Source of the DNA: an uncultured Microbacteriaceae bacterium
GTDB taxonomy: Bacteria > Actinomycetota > Actinomycetes > Actinomycetales > Microbacteriaceae
Direction of reading: 5' to 3'
Length of the DNA stretch: 39,197 nucleotides
NCBI GenBank assembly: GCA_943914115.1
Contig: CALUAU010000001.1
Span: 1 to 39,197, forward strand
The stretch's first letter is position 1, and each line of letters starts with the position of its first letter. Below the pieces are notes generated by a model. The model was not told where the DNA came from and ran no database searches. It saw only the letters and a program-made list of their open reading frames with translations. A program made the position numbers and the translations under genes. Below are positions 18,306 through 26,088 of the stretch, piece after piece.

Positions 18306-19235
18306 TCACTTCTCGTCTGCCCCACGTTTACGGCCCGCAAACACAAAGACAACACCGAGCACAACATCGGCAATTGTGAGCAGCACGCGCGACAACAAAA
18401 CCACCGCAATCGCTGCCGCCGAACCAATACTCGGCGCAATCACGGCGCCAAGCACCGCCTCCCGCACACCAACACCGGCCGGCGCGAACACCATGATGAA
18501 TCCCGCTACCCAGGCGAGCGAATAGGCGGCCGTTGCCAGCAGGAAAGTGTCAACGCCTATCTCCCACCCCATCGCCACTGCGAGTGTCCAAACCTGCCCA
18601 CCGGCGAGCAGCCACGCGACAAGCGACCAGAACGTCGCTGCAGCAACTGCTGCTCCAGAAATGGCCGGCGCATTCGTCGCGAGCTTCGCTTTCTTAGCAA
18701 CAAAAGCCAGGGCCCGGTTGAGCACCGGCGGTGCGAGCGAAATCGCCACCAGCGGCAGCACCAACACCACCCACCAAAAACGATCGCGAAGTTCGGCCGG
18801 GCCGAACAGCAGCGCCAGTGCCCCAAGCACGATGCCCGTTGCGATCGACAGCAGCAGGCTGACGAACATCACCAGCACCGATTTACTTCGCGGAATCTCG
18901 TGATCTTTACCCAATTCCGCGGCGGCAAGGAAGTTCCAGATGCCACCTGGAAGGTATTTTCCAAGCTGCGAAACAAAGAAGATTCTGGCGGCGGCCCCCG
19001 GTGGAAGTTGCGTTCCGAAGCCCCGCAACACCACTCGCCACGCAATAAAGGTGATGGCCACATACGCGAAACCCAGAAACAGCGCGCCCAGCAGCGACCA
19101 GGCATTGAGCGCGCTGACCGCAGCAACAATCTCGTCCCATTGCGACACCAGTGCCCAGATACACAGCGCGAAAGCGACGGTCAGAAAGCCAACTCGCACC
19201 CAGGTGGATTGCAATAGGTCTAGCAGTTTTTGCAT
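18306..19235 (-). CDS. YbhN-like (UPF0104 / LPG synthase TM region) membrane protein
   Basis: This 309-residue protein has about eight membrane segments. The family signature SQLGKYLPGGIWNFLAAAELG (partial) sits near residues 90-110, and there are late conserved helices with AGVGVREAVLGAVI. The family includes the membrane part of MprF and AglD-like proteins. In polysaccharide loci such proteins are thought to move or handle lipid-linked sugars, but the function here is inferred. It is the third gene of an operon GT2-GT4-YbhN (gaps of 3 and 7 bases), suggesting that it handles the product of the DPM1/CsbB-type GT2. Confidence 0.85.
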   Translation of the reverse strand: MQKLLDLLQSTWVRVGFLTVAFALCIWALVSQWDEIVAAVSALNAWSLLGALFLGFAYVAITFIAWRVVLRGFGTQLPPGAAARIFFVSQLGKYLPGGIWNFLAAAELGKDHEIPRSKSVLVMFVSLLLSIATGIVLGALALLFGPAELRDRFWWVVLVLPLVAISLAPPVLNRALAFVAKKAKLATNAPAISGAAVAAATFWSLVAWLLAGGQVWTLAVAMGWEIGVDTFLLATAAYSLAWVAGFIMVFAPAGVGVREAVLGAVIAPSIGSAAAIAVVLLSRVLLTIADVVLGVVFVFAGRKRGADEK

Positions 19236-19242
19236 CGCGTGC

Positions 19243-20337
19243 CTAACTCAGCCGCTCAACGATGGGCGCAGCCAAGCGCTCAGGGGTGAACTCACGGTTT
19301 GCGAGCTCGCGGGCCCGCTCACGCTGCCGCTGCAACAGCGCCCGGTCTTCAACGAGTCGCTGTAGCGCATCGGCCAGCGCCTGCGCATCACCAGGAGCTA
19401 CCAGAATGGCGCTGTCGCCGAGCACGCGACGCTGCGGTGCGGTGTCGGAGGTCACAATTGCGCAACCCGCTGCCGCCCCCTGGTACACCTTGTTGGGCAC
19501 CACATTGAGTGCCTTTGCAGTGGTGCCAAAAACACCCAGGCAAATATCGTGATCGGCCACTTCCGCGGGAAGCAGCTCGGGCTCAACCCAGGTCTCCCAG
19601 CGCACCGGCAAACCTTCAATGAGCTCTCTCACCTCAGCAGCGTCTTGCCCGTCGCCAATGAGTGTGACCTCTGCTTCAACGCCGCGGTCGGCAAGAATCC
19701 GAATGGCTTGGCCGATGGTCGCAGCACCCTGCAGCGGCGTGAACAGCCCGTAGAACACGATGCGGGGAACATCCCGCTGCACGTGTTCGTTGCTTCCGGC
19801 TGTAAACCAGTCACGCGGTGCACCAACGAGCGCAACCACTCCCCTATCGAGTGCAGCAGGTGGAAGTTGTTGACGATGTTCTTCGGTGTCGGTCACGACA
19901 ATGTCGGCGCAACGCGTGGCAAGACGATCAAGCGCTGCAAGCAGTTTGATCTTGCACCCCTGCGATTCGCCACGGTCACGAGCGGTACCAGCGGCACTGA
20001 TGAGGTGATCCAGCACAATCTTCGTTCTCGGAAACAGCAGGCGTGCCAGCACAACATCGAAGTGCCCCATATAGCCAACCAGAATCGCATCCGGTTGGTT
20101 CTTGCCATGAAACCGGCGCGACCGCCAAGCCAGACGCACCCACTTGCTCAGCATGCCGAACGCTAGGCGCGGCAATTGCAGGGGGTTCTTGAGCGCCGAC
20201 ACCTTGTCGGCAGTCGACAGCCCAAGTGGCAAGTTCAGTTCGCGAACCGTGTATCCGTGGGCCGCAAGGCCTTCAATAATGCCTTTAACTCGGGGATGCA
20301 GGCGAGCGTCGTATGTTCCGAAAGCAAGAACGCGCAT
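19243..20337 (-). CDS. Family 4 glycosyltransferase (GT-B fold)
   Basis: The 364 residues start MRVLAFGTYDARLHPRV, a common N-terminus of GT4 enzymes in actinobacterial surface-glycan loci. The N-terminal Rossmann half includes DAILVGYMGHFDVVLARLL and the C-terminal half has PRIVFYGLFTPLQGAATI and a donor-binding region around LNVVPNKVYQGAAAGCAIVTSDT with the usual acidic/Gly context. The final helix ends FTPERLAAPIVERLS. It lies between a DPM1-type GT2 and a YbhN-like gene with very short gaps. Donor and acceptor are not evident from the sequence. Confidence 0.85.
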   Translation of the reverse strand: MRVLAFGTYDARLHPRVKGIIEGLAAHGYTVRELNLPLGLSTADKVSALKNPLQLPRLAFGMLSKWVRLAWRSRRFHGKNQPDAILVGYMGHFDVVLARLLFPRTKIVLDHLISAAGTARDRGESQGCKIKLLAALDRLATRCADIVVTDTEEHRQQLPPAALDRGVVALVGAPRDWFTAGSNEHVQRDVPRIVFYGLFTPLQGAATIGQAIRILADRGVEAEVTLIGDGQDAAEVRELIEGLPVRWETWVEPELLPAEVADHDICLGVFGTTAKALNVVPNKVYQGAAAGCAIVTSDTAPQRRVLGDSAILVAPGDAQALADALQRLVEDRALLQRQRERARELANREFTPERLAAPIVERLS

Positions 20338-20340
20338 ACG

Positions 20341-21375
20341 CTACTCGCTTTGGAAGCGTGCGCGCTGCACCTCGTCGACACCATCGGTGTCGGGCCCCAA
20401 ATCGAGCACCGTGTATTGCGTACCGGCCACATGCGGGCCACCAAACTCAATGCGTTTCACGCGTTCAAGCGTGTCTTCAAGCAGCACGCGGTTGGTGCGC
20501 TGCAGGTCGGCAATCACCAGCAGCACGAAACAGAGGAACGAGCCCAGCAAGAACACACCGCCGAGAATCAGCGACTGGACGTTACCCGACCCGTGCCCCA
20601 TCAGCCACAGCACAAACCAGCGGATCATCGGAATCAAGCCGATAATCGCCATGATGATGCCGATAGTCATCAGCACCACATGCGGCTTAAACATCAAGAA
20701 CGAGCGCACAATCGCGGTACCCGACTTGAACATGTGCTGCCAGATGTTCTTAAACAGGCGCGATTCACGCGTCTTGGCGTTCGTTTCAACCGGCACCGAC
20801 GCAATGCGCAGGCGCTTGTTACCGGCCTGGATGATGGTCTCCATGCAGTAGCTGAACTGCGTCACCACGTTCAACCGGAAAAGCGCATTACGCGAATAGG
20901 CACGGAACCCTGAGGCAGCATCCGGCAGCTTCGTACCGGCAGCCTTGTTCACCACGCTCGACCCAAAGCGCTGCATCGTTTTCTTGAACGGCGAGAAGTG
21001 CTTGATGGTCGCGGTCTGACGGTCGGCGATCGCGATATCAGCCTCACCGGCAATGATCGGCGCGAGCAGATCGGGGATGCGGTCTTGCGGGTACTGGTTG
21101 TCACCATCGGTGTTGACCACGATGTCGGCACCGTGGCTGAGCGCGTAGTCAACACCGTCACTGAACGAACGAGCGAGCCCCATATTGCGGGCGTGAATCA
21201 CGAAGTGTTCGACACCCAGCGAACGCGCAACCTCAACAGTGCGGTCGGTTGATCCATCATCAATTACGAGGATGTGCAGCTCATCAACACCGGGAATCTC
21301 TTTCGGAATCGAGTTGATCACCAGTGGAAGAGTCTCCTCTTCATTCAGGCAGGGGATCTGAACGAAAACACGCAT
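20341..21375 (-). CDS. DPM1/CsbB-type polyprenyl-phosphate glycosyltransferase (GT2) with two C-terminal TM helices
   Basis: The 344 residues start MRVFVQIPCLNEEETLPLVI, with VIDDGSTDRTVEVAR, GLARSFSDGVDYALSHGADI and the catalytic VNTDGDNQYPQDRI region, then TKLPDAASGFRAYSR. This is the pattern of transferases that put a sugar on undecaprenyl phosphate. Two hydrophobic segments near residues 230-255 and 265-290 anchor it, as in CsbB/GtrB proteins. It is the first gene of a GT2-GT4-YbhN operon, with AGGA upstream of ATG 21375. It probably supplies a lipid-linked sugar for use outside the membrane by the YfhO-like protein (inference). Confidence 0.9.
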   Translation of the reverse strand: MRVFVQIPCLNEEETLPLVINSIPKEIPGVDELHILVIDDGSTDRTVEVARSLGVEHFVIHARNMGLARSFSDGVDYALSHGADIVVNTDGDNQYPQDRIPDLLAPIIAGEADIAIADRQTATIKHFSPFKKTMQRFGSSVVNKAAGTKLPDAASGFRAYSRNALFRLNVVTQFSYCMETIIQAGNKRLRIASVPVETNAKTRESRLFKNIWQHMFKSGTAIVRSFLMFKPHVVLMTIGIIMAIIGLIPMIRWFVLWLMGHGSGNVQSLILGGVFLLGSFLCFVLLVIADLQRTNRVLLEDTLERVKRIEFGGPHVAGTQYTVLDLGPDTDGVDEVQRARFQSE

Positions 21376-21488
21376 GCAGACAAGTCCTATTGCAACGGGG
21401 CCGAGATCAAACCCTCATCATACCCGCGTGCGACACAATCGCATCCTTCATTTTGTGTTTCCGAACGGTGGGCTAGGTTACCGGAAGG

Positions 21489-22478
21489 ATGTCTAGCTCA
21501 ATTCAGCACCCACCCAGCACCGCACCCATGGGCGATGGGCGTCGTCCCCGCATCCTGGTGCTGCTCGCCACCCACAACGGCGAAGAGTTTCTCGACGAAC
21601 AGCTCGGCTCGGTGCTGTCGCAAGCAGAGGTCGACGTCACGCTCTTGGTGTCTGACGACACATCAACCGACCAGACCTTCGCGATGCTGACGCAGCGTGC
21701 CGATACTGATTCACGCATCGAACTGCTTCAACCCGGCAAGTTCGGCTCGGCGGCAAACAACTTCGCCCGCCTCATCCGAGATGCCAACCCCACCGGCTAC
21801 GACGCAATCGCCCTGTGCGACCAAGACGATATTTGGCTGCCCGGAAAACTGCGCCGGCACTACGACATCCTCTCGGCACCGCTCGGCCTCGACGGCAAGG
21901 GCGGCTATGCCGCCGTGTCATCGAATGTCACCGCATTCAAACCCGACGGCACCCGTCAGCTGATCGTAAAAAACCAAACCCAAAAGCTCGCCGACTACGC
22001 CTTCGAATCGGGCGGGCCCGGTTCAACCTTTCTCATCCAGCCCCAAGCGTTCACACTCGTGCAGCAGCAGCTGCGCACCCCGCAAAGCAACACCAACACT
22101 GCCCGATCACACGACTGGCTCATCTACGCGCTCATCCGCGCCAGCGGCGGCCGCTGGTTCATTGATGGCGAACCCACCGTCGACTACCGCCAACACGACG
22201 ACAACGTGCTCGGCGCCAACGAGGGCTGGCGGCAGCATTTGCGACGCCTGGCAGTGATTCGCGAAGGAACCTACCGAGCCGACGTCGCCAATATTGTCGC
22301 CGCCGCCCTCGAGGTTGCCGATGCCAAACAGGCACCACGACTGCGCTGGCTCGCAACGCAAATCGAATCAAACAGCCTTCGCTCACGCCTCCGCCTCGCC
22401 CGTCGCGCACACCAGCTGCGCCGCCGCCGCCGCGACCAACTCGTGCTTGCGGCCACCATCACCCTGGGAGTTTGGTAG
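21489..22478 (+). CDS. Family 2 glycosyltransferase, rhamnosyltransferase-like
   Basis: The 329 residues start at ATG 21489 with GGAAGG directly upstream (short spacing). The GT2 domain shows ILVLLATHNGEEFLDEQLGS, VSDDTSTDQT, a CDQDDIWLPGK motif that supplies the DxD, and HDWLIYALIRASGG. This CDQDD(I/V)W form is common in bacterial rhamnosyltransferases that use dTDP-rhamnose, so a rhamnosyl donor is a reasonable inference. The C-terminus is extremely Arg-rich (ARRAHQLRRRRRDQ) followed by a short hydrophobic end, suggesting membrane attachment. It is divergent from the GT2-GT4-YbhN operon, with 113 bases between. Confidence 0.85.
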   Translation: MSSSIQHPPSTAPMGDGRRPRILVLLATHNGEEFLDEQLGSVLSQAEVDVTLLVSDDTSTDQTFAMLTQRADTDSRIELLQPGKFGSAANNFARLIRDANPTGYDAIALCDQDDIWLPGKLRRHYDILSAPLGLDGKGGYAAVSSNVTAFKPDGTRQLIVKNQTQKLADYAFESGGPGSTFLIQPQAFTLVQQQLRTPQSNTNTARSHDWLIYALIRASGGRWFIDGEPTVDYRQHDDNVLGANEGWRQHLRRLAVIREGTYRADVANIVAAALEVADAKQAPRLRWLATQIESNSLRSRLRLARRAHQLRRRRRDQLVLAATITLGVW

Positions 22479-22492
22479 CGCCGCGCACACGT

Positions 22493-22508
22493 CGTCACAA
22501 AAGTGACG
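22493..22508 (+). promoter_or_regulatory. Short palindrome CGTCAC-AAAA-GTGACG
   Basis: A perfect 6-bp inverted repeat with an AAAA centre lies 15 bases after the GT2 stop and about 75 bases before the acyltransferase start. It may be an operator. It is too short and lacks a T-run to be called a terminator. Confidence 0.3.
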
Positions 22509-22582
22509 CACGAATTGCATCCGCCGCGGCTACCATTGGTGCGCCCACCGAACCACACCCACACGAACCCGAGGGAGAGCGA

Positions 22583-24712
22583 ATGAGCCCGGCTGTCTGC
22601 GTGCAACGACCCGCTGCAGCCGCGCCTCCCCGCTACCTACCCGAAGTGCAGGGGCTGCGAACCGTTGCGCTCGTGCTGGTCGCGGTCTTCCACATCTGGG
22701 TCGGCCGGGTCTCGGGCGGCGTCGACGTCTTCCTGCTCATCTCGGCCTATCTGCTCACCCGCTCACTCACCGCGAGCGCCGTCGCCGGTGATGCACCGCA
22801 ACCGCTGCGATTCATCCTGCGCAAATTTGCTCGCCTGCTGCCACTAGCGGCCACCACCATCCTGCTCACGCTCGTGGCCGGCTGGCTAATCATGCCCTTA
22901 TCCCAGCACTCCACGCTCACCGGGGATGCACTGGCCTCGCTCGGCTATTTCGAAAACATTCGCCTGCAGCAGCTCCAAACCGACTACTACGCGCACGATC
23001 TCGGTGGCGCGAGCCTGTTTCAGCACTTCTGGTCGCTGTCGATCCAGGGCCAGATTTTCGTCATCTGGCCGCTGCTGCACCTGCTGGGCTTCGGCATAGC
23101 CCGCCGCAGCGGACAGTCTCTGCCGCGCGTGCTCGGCATGATCTTCGGGCTCGTTTTCATTGCCTCGTTCACCTGGTCGGTATGGCACACCCTCGACAAT
23201 CAACCGCACGCCTACTTCGACACCCTCGCTCGGATGTGGGAATTCGCGCTGGGGTCACTTGTGGCGCTCGTCGCTAATCGCCTGCAGCTGGGTGCCGGGA
23301 TGCGCAACCTCATGTCGTGGCTGGGGCTGCTCGGGGTGGTGCTGTGCGGCATCGTGCTGCCAGTGGAATCAAGCTTCCCGGGGGTTGCGGCACTGTGGCC
23401 AACCCTCTCGACCGTGCTGGTGATTGTGGCTGCCGAAGCCCGCCAAAACGAACAACCCGCACGCTTCAGCGCCGAACGGTTACTGGGAACAGGCCCGCTG
23501 CGCTGGCTGGGACAATACACCTACGCGCTCTACCTCGTGCACTGGCCACTGCTGCTGCTCGCGGTGCAACTCGCCCAAAACACCGAACCAAATTTCCTCT
23601 TCGGCACGGGAGTGTTGGCGCTCGCCTTCGGCATTAGCTTCCTGTTGACCGAGCTGATCGAAAAACCCGTTTCGCGAGTGGGTACGGTGCGCAAACCCGC
23701 CCGACACCTGCTGATCATCGCGCTTGCCGCGGTCATGGTGGCCGCACCGGCATTCATCCACACCCAGCAGCGGATCGCCAATAACGCCAACTCGCAGGCA
23801 CAGCTCGAAAACGAGTTTGCCACCGCAACCGGCACCCCCACCCCACCCGAAACTGAGGATGCATACGACGGCCCCGATTTTGCACCGCTGGATGTGCGGG
23901 TGGGTGCGCAAAACCCAGATGCCCCCGCTAACGAGTCGCCGGTGCCCGACGACCCGGATGTGGCGCGAAGCTATGCCGGCGACGGTATCGAATGCACCGA
24001 ATTCGCACCTAACCCCGGCGACGACGCCATCTGCTGGGAACTCGCCGCCGAAAACCCCCAGGCGCCCACCGCGTTCTTCGTGGGCAACTCGCACACCCAG
24101 CAGCTGGCTGCAGTGGGCTATCAAACCGCTGCGGTCACCGGGTATCTCAACGTGCGACTACAAGCCGGCCCCAGCTGCAGCTTCACCTGGCAACCAAATC
24201 TGCAGCCGAACGATGTGTGCGACCGGGTCTGGCTGGATGCATCCGACTACATCGCCGCCAAACAACCCGGGCTCGTAGTGGTGCTGGGCACAAAATCGGC
24301 CCCCGACGGCACCGAAGAAACCTGGGAACACCTGCCCACCTGGCTCGAGCAAACGCGTGCAGCCGCACCCGACACCGAATTTGTAGTGGTGCGCGACAAC
24401 CCGCGATTTGAAGTATCACCCTACGAGTGCGCACTCGCCAACGGCTTCAGCTCGCCCGACTGCCAGCATCCGGCAAATAAACCGGTAAGCGCGAGCTACA
24501 TCAACAAAATCGAAGACACCGGCGCGCTCTGGATCGACTTCACCGACTACTACTGCCCCGAAGGCACCTGCCGCCCCGAAGTCGGAGGCGTTGTCACCTG
24601 GTTCGACGAAAGCCACATCACCACCGCGTTCTCACGCACGCTCACCCAGCGGTTCGCCGACGAAATCCACGACCATGTGCCGTGGTGGCCCGATCAGGTG
24701 TTTGCTGAGTAA
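22583..24712 (+). CDS. OafA-type membrane O-acyltransferase with C-terminal SGNH domain
   Basis: This protein has 709 residues from ATG 22583, which has GAGGGAGAGC upstream; a longer frame exists but its extra codons overlap the GT2 stop and lack a ribosome site. The N-terminal acyltransferase-3 domain (10-11 membrane helices) has PEVQGLRTVALVLVAVFH with catalytic His37, followed by GGVDVFLLISAYLLT and RFILRKFARLLPL-type basic loops. After a Thr/Pro/Glu-rich linker (about residues 425-475) comes a periplasm-side SGNH domain with GNSH (501-504, Ser503) and a late DESH (675-678) supplying Asp and His. Such proteins O-acetylate surface glycans or peptidoglycan. With the glycan genes around it, an acylated cell-wall polysaccharide is the likely substrate. 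Confidence 0.92.
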   Translation: MSPAVCVQRPAAAAPPRYLPEVQGLRTVALVLVAVFHIWVGRVSGGVDVFLLISAYLLTRSLTASAVAGDAPQPLRFILRKFARLLPLAATTILLTLVAGWLIMPLSQHSTLTGDALASLGYFENIRLQQLQTDYYAHDLGGASLFQHFWSLSIQGQIFVIWPLLHLLGFGIARRSGQSLPRVLGMIFGLVFIASFTWSVWHTLDNQPHAYFDTLARMWEFALGSLVALVANRLQLGAGMRNLMSWLGLLGVVLCGIVLPVESSFPGVAALWPTLSTVLVIVAAEARQNEQPARFSAERLLGTGPLRWLGQYTYALYLVHWPLLLLAVQLAQNTEPNFLFGTGVLALAFGISFLLTELIEKPVSRVGTVRKPARHLLIIALAAVMVAAPAFIHTQQRIANNANSQAQLENEFATATGTPTPPETEDAYDGPDFAPLDVRVGAQNPDAPANESPVPDDPDVARSYAGDGIECTEFAPNPGDDAICWELAAENPQAPTAFFVGNSHTQQLAAVGYQTAAVTGYLNVRLQAGPSCSFTWQPNLQPNDVCDRVWLDASDYIAAKQPGLVVVLGTKSAPDGTEETWEHLPTWLEQTRAAAPDTEFVVVRDNPRFEVSPYECALANGFSSPDCQHPANKPVSASYINKIEDTGALWIDFTDYYCPEGTCRPEVGGVVTWFDESHITTAFSRTLTQRFADEIHDHVPWWPDQVFAE

Positions 24713-24734
24713 ATCCGCAAAAATCACTGACTGG

Positions 24735-24764
24735 CGAGAACGCGTCTCGACAATTGAGTACAAT
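24735..24764 (+). promoter_or_regulatory. Putative promoter with operator-like palindrome for the secreted-peptide cassette
   Basis: The palindrome CGAGAACGCGTCTCG (24735-24749; 5-bp arms) sits where a -35 element would be, and TACAAT at 24759-24764 is a good -10 match, 55 bases upstream of the ATG. There is no recognisable -35 hexamer, which would fit a regulated promoter. This is assigned by eye only. Confidence 0.35.
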
Positions 24765-24819
24765 ACTGCTCGAGCTAGCTCCTCCGAACAACAGCGTAGT
24801 TGATACACCAGGAGAGAAC

Positions 24820-25212
24820 ATGAGCAAGAAAATTGTCAAGATCGCAACCGGCCTCGCCATCGCGGTGTCTCTAACATCAGGCGCCGTCGTCGCCCAGGCC
24901 GTCGAGTCGCAAACAACATTCGACGGAATTGCCAACCGTATGCAGCAGTCTCGATACTTCGAACATCAGCCCAAAACTACAAGTAAGGACTCACAGATTC
25001 GATTCAGCCGCATCGGCGGCGGTTACACGATGAATGTAAAAGCCCAGCACGACACCGGGGAACAGTACAAGGAGGTCAAGGGCATCTCATCCGGCAAGAA
25101 CCAAAGCATCCCCAATGGCACCCCTAAGGGGAAACGCACCCGACTTATTGTCACCAACAACACCTGGACCACAGTAACTGTCTCCATTGACGGCTGGTAT
25201 AAGACGAACTAG
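24820..25212 (+). CDS. Small basic secreted protein, peptide of the transporter cassette
   Basis: This protein has 130 residues from ATG 24820, which has AGGAGAG upstream. Residues 1-27 are a clear Sec signal peptide (SKKIVKI, hydrophobic core, cleavage after AQA27). The predicted mature part of 103 residues has no Cys, is rich in Lys/Arg, Thr, Ser and Asn (15 basic against 8 acidic residues), and ends in a beta-strand-like segment TWTTVTVSIDGWYKTN. I do not recognise the family. It is followed by a strong stem-loop and then two permease genes and an ABC ATPase. In position it resembles structural genes of secreted peptide or bacteriocin operons whose transporter acts in export, sensing or self-protection. 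That role is inference; it could equally be a secreted cell-envelope factor. Confidence 0.85.
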   Translation: MSKKIVKIATGLAIAVSLTSGAVVAQAVESQTTFDGIANRMQQSRYFEHQPKTTSKDSQIRFSRIGGGYTMNVKAQHDTGEQYKEVKGISSGKNQSIPNGTPKGKRTRLIVTNNTWTTVTVSIDGWYKTN

Positions 25213-25229
25213 TCTCGTACTCCAACTCA

Positions 25230-25269
25230 CGAAGTGTGAGCTGCACCTGCTAGTGCAGCTCACACTTCG
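25230..25269 (+). terminator. Perfect 17-bp stem-loop between peptide gene and transporter genes
   Basis: Left arm CGAAGTGTGAGCTGCAC (25230-25246), loop CTGCTA, and a perfectly complementary right arm (25253-25269), starting 17 bases after the peptide stop and ending 24 bases before the first permease start. No T-run follows, so it is not a standard intrinsic terminator. It is more likely an attenuator or an RNA-stabilising/processing hairpin giving higher expression of the peptide than of the transporter. Confidence 0.6.
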
Positions 25270-25293
25270 CAAACTGACAGTGAGGGATTCTAA

Positions 25294-26088
25294 ATGAGAG
25301 TCTATTCGCATCACAACACAGTTGGATTGATTTCATGCACCGTATTGCTAGCGCTTCATATAATTGCCGGCTTCTATGACGCGCAATCTTCGGTGTACCC
25401 CTCACCTCAGACTATGACTGCGGCGTTCTTCCAGGGACCTGCTCGCCTGCTCTTTCCAGTGGTCGTGGCACTCATATGCCAGCCAAGGCTCTCCCGCCTT
25501 ATTGAGGAACGATACATTGTCTCGACGCGCACCCGGATTGACGTGAGGAGGCTACTCACTCAAAACATTATTCACGCATGCTTGAAAGCAGGGGCACTGT
25601 TCTTTATTTTTGGACTAACGCTCTCTTGCATCGGCTATTGGATCGCACCCGCACTCTTCCCAGATGCGATTTCCCCCGAACAGTACGGACTACACAGCAG
25701 TGACGAGATTCTTGCCGAATCAATCCAGACCGCTCCGTTAGCCGATGCACTCAACCTGAGCCCAATAGCATTTGTCGCCGCCATCTCCTGCTGGACCAGC
25801 CTGACCGCAATTGCTTTCGCTCTCGTCACCGCGATCGCCTCTCTGACCATCAACAACTCACTCGTCGCACTCATCGTGCCATTTATCTGGTTTTTTGGAA
25901 CCTCAACTGTCGCGCAGATTGCCGGACTGCCCGAGTACTCGTTCACCATCACTACCCCATATCCCTACGGCCTCACCAACTTTGAACTTGTAGCTGCAGC
26001 CATACCAATGGGAGTCACATTCCTTATGGGAATAGCCGGATGCACATTCATCATACTGCGGGCTCGCCATTCGGGACGCTTTTCATGA
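25294..26088 (+). CDS. ABC-2-like permease subunit, six TM segments
   Basis: This 264-residue membrane protein has about six hydrophobic segments, with GAGGG ahead of ATG 25294. After the second segment comes a basic cytoplasmic stretch (EERYIVSTRTRIDVRRLLTQN) like the coupling region of ABC-2 permeases. A large extracytoplasmic loop (about residues 115-145) follows the third. I see no motif giving a substrate. Base composition is about 50% G+C, unlike the flanking glycan genes. Its stop overlaps the next start (ATGA), and the operon ends with a BcrA-type ATPase, so it should be one half of an ABC transporter involved with the secreted peptide or with resistance to it. Confidence 0.75.
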   Translation: MRVYSHHNTVGLISCTVLLALHIIAGFYDAQSSVYPSPQTMTAAFFQGPARLLFPVVVALICQPRLSRLIEERYIVSTRTRIDVRRLLTQNIIHACLKAGALFFIFGLTLSCIGYWIAPALFPDAISPEQYGLHSSDEILAESIQTAPLADALNLSPIAFVAAISCWTSLTAIAFALVTAIASLTINNSLVALIVPFIWFFGTSTVAQIAGLPEYSFTITTPYPYGLTNFELVAAAIPMGVTFLMGIAGCTFIILRARHSGRFS

